From the NCBI GenBank assembly GCA_028285545.1, contig JANQPA010000095.1:1-34399 (forward strand): a DNA stretch of 34,399 bases, in the 5' to 3' direction. Made by a program: the position numbers and the translations under genes. Source of the stretch: Saprospiraceae bacterium. Its GTDB lineage: Bacteria; Bacteroidota; Bacteroidia; Chitinophagales; Saprospiraceae. This document shows, piece after piece, positions 15,634-21,798 of the stretch (within the stretch, counting starts at the first letter, position 1; every line of letters starts with the position of its first letter). The notes beneath the pieces are model-generated. The model did no database searches. It was not told where the DNA came from and saw only the letters and a list, made by a program, of their open reading frames with translations.

Positions 15634-16855
15634 AATCCAGCTTTTCCAAATCTATCCAAAAATCCGGATAGGATTTTCCAACAACATCGGGTTCTTCTAT
15701 TTTAATAGGATTAAACATGGCTAATGGGGCCATTGCCATTGCCATTCGATGATCCTCATAAGTGGCAAAGGAAGGGATGTTCTCATACGATACTTTTCCT
15801 TCTACCATAAAATAGTTTGCATCATTAGGGTCTTCAAAGAAATTGACACCTACTTTATTTAATTCTGTTTGAAGTGCATGAATGCGGTCCGTTTCTTTGA
15901 TTCTAAGGGTTTGAAGACCTGTAAATTTTCCTGGCACTCCTGTTCCGGCACAAATAACAGCAAGCGTCTGAGCCAAGTCCGGGCAGTAAAGAAAATCCTT
16001 TTCGAATAAAGTCTTTGAAGGCTGAGAACTTTTTGTCAAACGCAGGCCCTGCTCATTAAAAGTGGTATTTACCCCAAAATGGTTCATCATTTCAGAAAGA
16101 ACAGCATCTCCTTGCACACTTTCTTCAAAAAGACCATTTAACTGTAAATCTAAGTCATCTGCAAAAGCTGCCATGGCGTAATAATAGGAAGCAGCGGACC
16201 AATCAGCTTCCACAGTAAATGGTTTTGCTTGATAATCCTGATGAGGAATAATTACAGTTTGCTCATTCCAATGGTAGTTTATCCCAAAATATTTCATCAT
16301 ATTAAGGGTCATTTCCAGGTAAGGTCTGGAAACGATTTCTCCTACTAAGGTCAATTCTAATCCTAAAGGTAAGGTGGGAGCTATCATCAACAAAGCTGAG
16401 ATATATTGACTACTGGTATCAGCAGGGATGCTCACCTTATTATTGGCGCCCAACTCTTCTTTAGGGGCACCTATTTTCAGCGGTGGATATCCCTCTGATT
16501 CAATATATTTTATATCAGCTCCAAGACTCTTCAAGGCATCTACAAGGAGACCAATCGGACGTTTTTTCATCCGTTCTGTTCCGGTAAGAATTTGAGTTTC
16601 CTTTTGCAAACTTAGGTAGGCGGTAAGAAATCGAAAGGTAGTTCCAGCTGGTCCGGTATCTCTTATCTCTTCATTACTTTTTAACAAAGCTTGCATTCTT
16701 TCGGTATCATTGGCACTAGCCATACGATGGATAGGAAATTCATCATTACATAAAGCCCTAATGATCAATGCTCGATTGGCGATACTTTTAGATCCCGTTA
16801 ATTCGATTGTTCCTTTTACGCTTCTTTTTGTTTTGCTTAAAGTTAGTCTTTCCAT
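15620..16855 (-). CDS. aroA: 3-phosphoshikimate 1-carboxyvinyltransferase (EPSP synthase)
   Basis: EPSP synthase joins shikimate-3-phosphate and phosphoenolpyruvate, the sixth step of the shikimate pathway. The 411-residue chain has the expected motifs: GSKSIANRALI near the N-terminus (Lys and Arg for substrate binding), GPAGTTFRFL (PEP loop), ADTSSQYISALL, LRIKETDRI, and YEDHRMAMAM near the C-terminus. The PEP loop reads GPAGTT instead of the common N-A-G-T pattern, with Gly-Pro before Ala. Loop changes of this kind are associated with altered inhibitor sensitivity in the family, but no phenotype can be read here. The ATG at 16855 was chosen over a TTG two codons upstream. aroB lies 3.7 kb away on the other strand, so the pathway genes are dispersed. 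Confidence 0.93.
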   Translation of the reverse strand: MERLTLSKTKRSVKGTIELTGSKSIANRALIIRALCNDEFPIHRMASANDTERMQALLKSNEEIRDTGPAGTTFRFLTAYLSLQKETQILTGTERMKKRPIGLLVDALKSLGADIKYIESEGYPPLKIGAPKEELGANNKVSIPADTSSQYISALLMIAPTLPLGLELTLVGEIVSRPYLEMTLNMMKYFGINYHWNEQTVIIPHQDYQAKPFTVEADWSAASYYYAMAAFADDLDLQLNGLFEESVQGDAVLSEMMNHFGVNTTFNEQGLRLTKSSQPSKTLFEKDFLYCPDLAQTLAVICAGTGVPGKFTGLQTLRIKETDRIHALQTELNKVGVNFFEDPNDANYFMVEGKVSYENIPSFATYEDHRMAMAMAPLAMFNPIKIEEPDVVGKSYPDFWIDLEKLDFKIE

Positions 16856-16917
16856 GAACAATACTTAGTACACTAGCACTACACAGGATATTTTTATTCC
16901 TGCACAGCCTCTGTTAG

Positions 16918-17142
16918 TTAATCCAGATCAACCAGATCACTGTATTTTTTCATCATTTCCAGAGTCTGGTAATCCTTCCTTTTTTCTTTAACCCAAAAGG
17001 TTTCTTCTCCCGACAGGAGATCTCCTTCCTCTCTTTCATCGGCTATTTCAACCGCCTCTATTACATCTAAATTTCTTAATGACTGAAGCATTTGATAAAA
17101 GGCAGCAGATTTTTCCTTCTTCACTTTGATTTTGTAAATCAT
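16918..17142 (-). CDS. Small hypothetical protein, antitoxin-like size
   Basis: A 74-residue protein starting at the ATG at 17142 (the frame extends to a TTG at 17172). It opens MIYKIKVKKEKSAAFYQML, a beta strand then a helix, followed by LDVIEAVEIADE, and it ends with an acidic and helical EMMKKYSDLVDLD. The charged helix-strand layout resembles small antitoxin-like proteins of Bacteroidota, but no toxin-like gene (RelE/ParE or PIN) lies beside it: aroA follows 62 bp downstream on the same strand. A short hairpin (cagga/tcctg) lies in that gap. Real coding status is likely, given the balanced composition and solid start, but the function is unknown. Confidence 0.5.
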   Translation of the reverse strand: MIYKIKVKKEKSAAFYQMLQSLRNLDVIEAVEIADEREEGDLLSGEETFWVKEKRKDYQTLEMMKKYSDLVDLD

Positions 17143-17261
17143 AATTTGATTTTTATTGGTTATCAGTATCAATTAAGTAATTCAAAATTTAGTATTAAGT
17201 TCTGAGGGACAAAAAGTAAATAATATACCCTTATTAATAAAAACCAATCCCTAAACTTCTA

Positions 17262-17316
17262 CCTGTTGGTACACAGGCAATACTTAGGACTCAATACATG
17301 CAAGTTCGCAGCTTGC
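17262..17316. repeat. REP-like double hairpin downstream of phoH
   Basis: Two small hairpins sit in tandem: cctgt/acagg (17262-17266, 17273-17277) and gcaag/cttgc (17300-17304, 17312-17316), the second followed by gttaag. The tail cttgcgttaa is identical to that of the hairpin at 18637-18660 on the other side of phoH. This suggests members of one intergenic repeat family. Confidence 0.5.
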
Positions 17317-17449
17317 GTTAAGTAAATAATTTATATGCTTGAATTTTTGAATTTTAATTCCAGCAAAAAATTATTTTCCTTTTTTGTTATACTTACTGAT
17401 GTTACCAAGGTGTTCACTGCGATGATAAAGCAAAATTTTCGAATTTGTC

Positions 17450-18445
17450 TTATTCTTCCTCACTTTTCTTTGACTGATCTCGAAGTTTTTTCATTACTTC
17501 ATCAGATTTCTCATAAGCATTGATAATTTCTTTCACCAAACGATGGCGTACTACATCATCCGCGCTGAGGGCCACTGTAGCAATCCCTTCTAAGGATCCA
17601 AGGATACTAATAGCTCTTCGCAACCCAGATTTATGGTGGTATGGAAGGTCTACCTGGGAGAGGTCACCGGTTACCACACATTTGGCATTAGGCCCAAGTC
17701 GGGTCAAAAACATTTTCAACTGCATAGTAGAGCAATTCTGTGCTTCATCTAAAATAATGAAGGCATTATCAAGAGTACGTCCTCTCATAAAAGCCAGAGG
17801 TGCTATTTCTATGGTTCGGTTCTGCATAAAATGGTCCAGCTTGTCGGCAGGAATCATATCATCCAAAGCATCATAAAGTGGCCTTAGGTAAGGGTCGATT
17901 TTTTCTTTCAGATCACCAGGTAAAAATCCAAGATTTTCCCCTGCCTCCACTGCAGGCCTGGTCATGATGATCTTTTTTACTGCCCTATTTTTAAGTGCCT
18001 TAACAGCCATCGCCACTGCCGTATATGTTTTCCCGGTACCAGCCGGGCCTACTGCAAAAACAATATCATTATTGGAAATGGCCTCTACCAAAATTTTCTG
18101 GTTATGAGTTTTGGCCCTAATGGGTTTCCCTCCTTGACCATGCAAAATAATCTTATTGGATTGACCATTACTTAATCGACTTTCAAAAGGGTTATTACCC
18201 ACAAGAATATCCTCTACCATTTGAACAGGTAATTCTTTATGCTCTTTCAAGATCCTCACCATTAATTCGAATCTGGATTTGGCCTTTTGAGTATATTTTT
18301 TTTCTCCGGCCAATTTTAGGCTATTGCCTCTAGAGGTGATTGTTACTTCAGGGAAAGCCTTTCTTAGAAGGTTTAATTTATTATTGTTCTGACCAAAAAG
18401 CTCCACAGGGTCAATACCGTCTACTGTCAAAATGATTTCACTCAA
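17450..18445 (-). CDS. PhoH-like ATPase (YbeZ type)
   Basis: This 331-residue P-loop ATPase has an N-terminal KH-like region (to about 110) and a PhoH ATPase core. Walker A is GPAGTGKT (133-140) and Walker B is FIILDEAQN (229-237). MTRPAVEAGENLGFLPGD (161-178) and the VVTGDLSQVDLP segment (257-268) are also diagnostic. YbeZ/PhoH proteins are linked to RNA metabolism and ribosome maturation, usually with the RNase YbeY, which is not in this window. The frame opens with TTG at 18445, and no ATG or GTG gives the conserved N-terminus (EIILTVDGIDPVELFG), so a TTG start is proposed. It diverges from the SAM hydrolase-family gene, and REP-like hairpins lie on both sides. Confidence 0.92.
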   Translation of the reverse strand: MSEIILTVDGIDPVELFGQNNNKLNLLRKAFPEVTITSRGNSLKLAGEKKYTQKAKSRFELMVRILKEHKELPVQMVEDILVGNNPFESRLSNGQSNKIILHGQGGKPIRAKTHNQKILVEAISNNDIVFAVGPAGTGKTYTAVAMAVKALKNRAVKKIIMTRPAVEAGENLGFLPGDLKEKIDPYLRPLYDALDDMIPADKLDHFMQNRTIEIAPLAFMRGRTLDNAFIILDEAQNCSTMQLKMFLTRLGPNAKCVVTGDLSQVDLPYHHKSGLRRAISILGSLEGIATVALSADDVVRHRLVKEIINAYEKSDEVMKKLRDQSKKSEEE

Positions 18446-18478
18446 TACAGCTAATATTTATAGATTTGTTTAAATAAT

Positions 18479-18499
18479 CCAAGTTGTTTCGCAACTTGG
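18479..18499. repeat. REP-like hairpin in the phoH leader
   Basis: A perfect 8-bp stem (ccaagttg with caacttgg) around a 5-nt loop (tttcg) lies 34 bp upstream of the phoH start codon. It is similar to the hairpin at 18637-18653 in inverted orientation; the flanking cctatta/cctacta tracts also correspond. Confidence 0.55.
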
Positions 18500-18607
18500 G
18501 GTAATAGGAAGAAAGTATAAAGTAGAAGGACAAAATGCTTGTATTTTCAATTAATTACTAATATTTTTAATAATAGTCAAAATTCTTTCTACTTTTTACC
18601 TTACTTG

Positions 18608-18660
18608 ACTACCGGAGGTAGTTACTTCCTACTAGTAAGTTGCAGTGCAACTTGCGTTAA
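18608..18660. repeat. REP-like double hairpin upstream of the SAM hydrolase-family gene
   Basis: Two stems occur in tandem: actacc/ggtagt (18608-18613, 18617-18622) and a perfect 7-bp aagttgc/gcaactt (18637-18643, 18647-18653) with a 3-nt loop, followed by gcgttaa. With the inverted hairpin at 18479 it forms a head-to-head pair like REP doublets. It lies about 75-125 bp before the SAM hydrolase-family gene. Confidence 0.55.
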
Positions 18661-18732
18661 ATTAATAAAATTCTATTCCAAAATTAAGATATTCGTAGTG
18701 ATACCAAAAGTAAACGCTACATAAATATTTTT

Positions 18733-19515
18733 ATGTCTGTAATAACTATAACTTCTGATCTGGGATTGCAGGACTATTACCTTGCTTCTTTAAAAGGAAG
18801 TTTATTGTGTGCATCCCAGGAATACCCTATCATTGATATTTCCCATAACATAAAAAGCCATGATATAGTTCAGGCTGCTTTTATTTTCAAAAATGCATGG
18901 AAAAGTTTTCCTGATAAGAGCATTCATCTGGTTAGTGTAAAAAATTTTTATGGGGAAAAAAAGCGCTTTTTGGCATTTGAAAAGGCAGGCCATTATTTTA
19001 TCGGTCCTGATAATGGTCTCTTCTCTCTGGTTTTTGATGATTGGCCTGACAGTCTTGTTTATGAGTTGATGCCTTCAGAGAATAATAGCTTCCCTTTAAA
19101 GAGGATTCTCAGCACTGCAATTAAACACATTTTTGAACATAAAAGCCTGGAAAATATAGGCCCGACAATTAAGGATGTCGTACAACGAATTACTTTTCAG
19201 CCTGTGATTACCAAACAAGAAATTAGAGGCTCTGTCATTTATATTGACCGCTATGAAAATGTTATTGTAAATATTTCTCAAGTCCTTTTTGAACAAGTTC
19301 AAAATAATCGAACATTTTCGGTTTACTTTAAAAGGCATGATCCCATCAATCGAATTTATCAACATTATTATGAAGTCCCAATAGGAGAACCCCTTTGTCT
19401 GTTTAATTCTTCAGGATACCTTGAAATTGCAATTAATATGGGTAAGGCAAGTAGTCTTTTAGGTTTGAACGTAGAAGATGCCGTGCACATCACTTTTCAT
19501 AAAAAGGCCAAATGA
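18733..19515 (+). CDS. Divergent SAM hydrolase/chlorinase-family (DUF62) protein
   Basis: The family normally splits S-adenosylmethionine with water (or halide) to adenosine and methionine. The 260-residue protein keeps the fold markers: TSDLGLQDYY (7-16), IDISHNI (34-40), IGPDNGLFSLV (90-100), IDRYENVIVNI (171-181) and a late FNSSGYLEIAINMGKA (224-239). In canonical members a catalytic Asp lies in VVDPGVG and a catalytic His in FHGRD. Here the matching stretches read VSVKNFYGEKKR (67-78) and SFPLKRI (119-125), so both residues appear replaced. It may be a Bacteroidota subfamily with a changed mechanism or a binding-only role. The gene is divergent from phoH and 37 bp before an ABM-domain gene, probably in one transcript. 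Confidence 0.85.
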   Translation: MSVITITSDLGLQDYYLASLKGSLLCASQEYPIIDISHNIKSHDIVQAAFIFKNAWKSFPDKSIHLVSVKNFYGEKKRFLAFEKAGHYFIGPDNGLFSLVFDDWPDSLVYELMPSENNSFPLKRILSTAIKHIFEHKSLENIGPTIKDVVQRITFQPVITKQEIRGSVIYIDRYENVIVNISQVLFEQVQNNRTFSVYFKRHDPINRIYQHYYEVPIGEPLCLFNSSGYLEIAINMGKASSLLGLNVEDAVHITFHKKAK

Positions 19516-19552
19516 CCATCAGTTTGTTTTCGATGATATAAATTAATGGAGA

Positions 19553-19840
19553 ATGATTAAACGAATTGTAAAATTGAGTTTCCGTGAGGAAGAAGTGCCT
19601 AAATTTTTAGCCCTCTTCCAGGAAAGCAAGGAAAGCATCAGGAGTTTTTCCGGATGCCAACACCTGGAATTACTCAGAAGTACAACTTCTGAAAATGTAT
19701 TTTTTACCTATAGTTATTGGGATGATGATGAACACCTGGAAGCTTACAGAGCTTCACCGTTTTTTAAATCCACATGGAGCCGCACGAAAAAGCTTTTTTC
19801 AGATAAACCGCAAGCATGGAGTGTGACCCCCGTGGAATAA
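19553..19840 (+). CDS. ABM-domain (antibiotic biosynthesis monooxygenase-like) protein
   Basis: A 95-residue single-domain protein of the dimeric alpha-beta barrel type. It has IKRIVKLSFREEEVPKFLALFQES at the N-terminus, a GCQHLELLRS strand (34-43), FFTYSYWDDDEHLEAY (50-65) and a final SPFFKSTWSRTKKLF helix. ABM-domain proteins include quinol monooxygenases and many uncharacterised stress proteins; the active-site chemistry is not conserved enough to assign a reaction. A short purine tract (ggaga) lies directly before the ATG. It follows the SAM hydrolase-family gene by 37 bp on the same strand, which suggests co-transcription. Confidence 0.8.
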   Translation: MIKRIVKLSFREEEVPKFLALFQESKESIRSFSGCQHLELLRSTTSENVFFTYSYWDDDEHLEAYRASPFFKSTWSRTKKLFSDKPQAWSVTPVE

Positions 19841-19908
19841 TTTTTAGGATTGTTCTTTTCTTTTAAATGTTTCCCAGTTTAATGCTATAGTACCTACACA
19901 TAGTATTA

Positions 19909-20238
19909 TCAAGAGAATAGCATCTTCCATGTTAATGATTTCGGTTTTGGAGCTATGGTAATCGGTTTAATTATCGTCTGACCTCCAAAACTCAGCCATG
20001 CATTATATTTACCGGCCTTGTATCTGGAGATATCTAAGGAATAGGTGGATGTACCCTTGCTTACTGTCATCTTTTTTTGATGGCGCGACCTCCCTAATTC
20101 ATCGAGGACATCAATTAGCAGCATTCCTTTTTTCTTAAAAGTGGCTTTAAATTCCAAAGTAAATGAAGTAGTCTTGGAAAGACAGGGTTCACCTACAAAG
20201 AATAATTTCTCATTCATGTCGTATGCGTTTATAGACAT
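19909..20238 (-). CDS. Small beta-sandwich protein resembling a stand-alone T9SS sorting domain
   Basis: I do not recognise a named family. The 109-residue protein has no signal peptide or membrane segment. Its strand order looks like a T9SS type A C-terminal domain: FTLEFKATFKKKG, then LLIDVLDELGRS (compare the usual L-x-D-x-x-G-R strand), then a TYSLDISRYKAGKYNAWL segment (compare the usual L-D-x-S-x-L-x-x-G-x-Y strand) and a final IIKPITI strand. The PNP motif that normally opens such domains is absent. It is convergent with the ABM-domain gene (68-bp gap). It could be a cytoplasmic beta-sandwich protein merely similar in pattern. The ATG at 20238 is the first good start; coding status itself is only fairly sure. 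Confidence 0.55.
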   Translation of the reverse strand: MSINAYDMNEKLFFVGEPCLSKTTSFTLEFKATFKKKGMLLIDVLDELGRSRHQKKMTVSKGTSTYSLDISRYKAGKYNAWLSFGGQTIIKPITIAPKPKSLTWKMLFS

Positions 20239-20457
20239 AGTAAATTGTAAATGTTTTGTTTGAGAATTATTACCTATACGACTATCAACTAATGCAAATG
20301 GTATATGTAAAACATATACGGATTTCCCTGAAATAGGAATGAATCTTTGGTGTTGCGGTGGGTGTGAAAAGCGGTTTCCAACAAAAATAGTAATTTTTTT
20401 AAATATTCAAAACCCCTTATACATTATACCGCTGCTTATGAGGGAAAAATCAACTAC

Positions 20458-20480
20458 TTTAACCTAAAAGTAGGGTTAAA
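20458..20480. promoter_or_regulatory. Inverted repeat just upstream of the aroB promoter
   Basis: tttaacc (20458-20464) and ggttaaa (20474-20480) form a 7-bp inverted repeat with a 9-nt spacer. It ends 6 bp before the presumed -33 region of aroB. This is a plausible operator position, but no regulator is known. Confidence 0.3.
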
Positions 20481-20485
20481 AAGTG

Positions 20486-20516
20486 TTTCCGATTTAGCCT
20501 TTTTAGTTTAGCTTTG
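20486..20516 (+). promoter_or_regulatory. aroB promoter
   Basis: A perfect -7 element TAGCTTTG (20509-20516) has a TTTC at 20486-20489 with the correct 19-nt spacing, a one-base variant of the -33 TTTG. The predicted transcript starts near 20523, which leaves a leader of only about 10 nt before the aroB ATG. Confidence 0.6.
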
Positions 20517-20533
20517 CCACGAAAATTAAAATA

Positions 20534-21607
20534 ATGGAAATATTATCGCTACAGGACTATTCAATTTATGTAGGCAATTTCTGGCCTGAGCTTAGAAGTT
20601 TTCTTAGCAAGGGTAAGTTTCACAAGCATATTATTCTGGTTGATGAAAACACAGAAGCTTTTTGTCTACCCCTTTTAATGAACCAACTTCCGGATATCAA
20701 TTTTGAGCTGATTAGAATTTCTTCTGGCGAACAGCATAAAAATATAAATACTTGTAAAAATATTTGGACCTCTCTTTTTCAATTGGAGGCCAGCCGTAAT
20801 GCCCTCTTAATTAATTTGGGTGGAGGTGTCATTGGCGATATGGGAGGCTTTTGTGCCAGCACCTACAAACGAGGTATTCCATTTATTCAAATTCCTAGTA
20901 CTCTTCTCTCTCAGGTGGATGCCTCCATCGGAGGGAAATTGGGTATTGATTTTCTACAAGTAAAAAACGGAATTGGGGTATTTAATAACCCACATGGCGT
21001 CTTTATTGATCCTGGCTTTTATCAAACCTTACCTAAAGAAGAGCTAAGGTCAGGATTTGCTGAGGTGATCAAACACAGTTTGATTGCCGATCAAAAACAA
21101 TGGGATTACATAAAGCAACAAGATGATTTAACCCTAATAAACTGGGAGACACTCCTGGTTCCATCCCTCAAGATAAAAAAGCACTTTGTTGAATCCGATC
21201 CTTTTGAAAAAGGATTGCGAAAAGCCCTTAATTTTGGCCACACCATAGGTCATGCCATCGAAGGATTTGGATTGGAAACCAATCAGCCTTTGCTTCATGG
21301 GGAAGCCATTGCTATTGGTATGATTTGTGAAACCTTCTTATCTTATTTGCAATTTCAGCTCGAACAAGAACATGTAGCTCAGATCAGTAAATACATTTTG
21401 AAAATTTTTGGCCATCACCCCCTTGATTTACAATACTTTGGTGATTATTTGGAATTGATGAAAAATGATAAAAAAAATACAGATGGAGCCATCAATTTTT
21501 CTCTACTTAAAGGCCCTGGCCAGGTGCAGGTAAATCAAACCTGTCCTCCAGGCTGGATATTACAAAGTTTGCAATACTATAACGATCTGGCTGCAGTAGT
21601 AATTTAA
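20534..21607 (+). CDS. aroB: 3-dehydroquinate synthase
   Basis: AroB cyclises DAHP to 3-dehydroquinate, the second shikimate step, using NAD and a divalent metal (usually zinc). The 357-residue chain has the family motifs in order: SSGEQHKN (about 76-83), NLGGGVIGDMGGFCAS (NAD loop), PSTLLSQVDASIGGK, RSGFAEVIKHSL (metal-binding Glu), NFGHTIGHAIE and LHGEAIAIGM (metal-binding His residues). Length is normal. It has its own promoter (TAGCTTTG) and stands alone on its strand, divergent from the small beta-sandwich gene. Catalytic residues all look intact. Confidence 0.95.
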   Translation: MEILSLQDYSIYVGNFWPELRSFLSKGKFHKHIILVDENTEAFCLPLLMNQLPDINFELIRISSGEQHKNINTCKNIWTSLFQLEASRNALLINLGGGVIGDMGGFCASTYKRGIPFIQIPSTLLSQVDASIGGKLGIDFLQVKNGIGVFNNPHGVFIDPGFYQTLPKEELRSGFAEVIKHSLIADQKQWDYIKQQDDLTLINWETLLVPSLKIKKHFVESDPFEKGLRKALNFGHTIGHAIEGFGLETNQPLLHGEAIAIGMICETFLSYLQFQLEQEHVAQISKYILKIFGHHPLDLQYFGDYLELMKNDKKNTDGAINFSLLKGPGQVQVNQTCPPGWILQSLQYYNDLAAVVI

Positions 21608-21798
21608 AGAGTGTGTTTCCTGCTGATTAACGTAAATTTGTTACCCTAGCTATACCCATTGACTCAGGTATTTCGTATTTTTACATCTGAAATTGCTTAA
21701 AGCTTTTCGTTTTCTTTGAAAAAGATTAAATGATTTCATCAATTTATATTGTTTCAGAGCTTTAATTAAAGAATGGTTATCTAAACAGGCATCAATAT

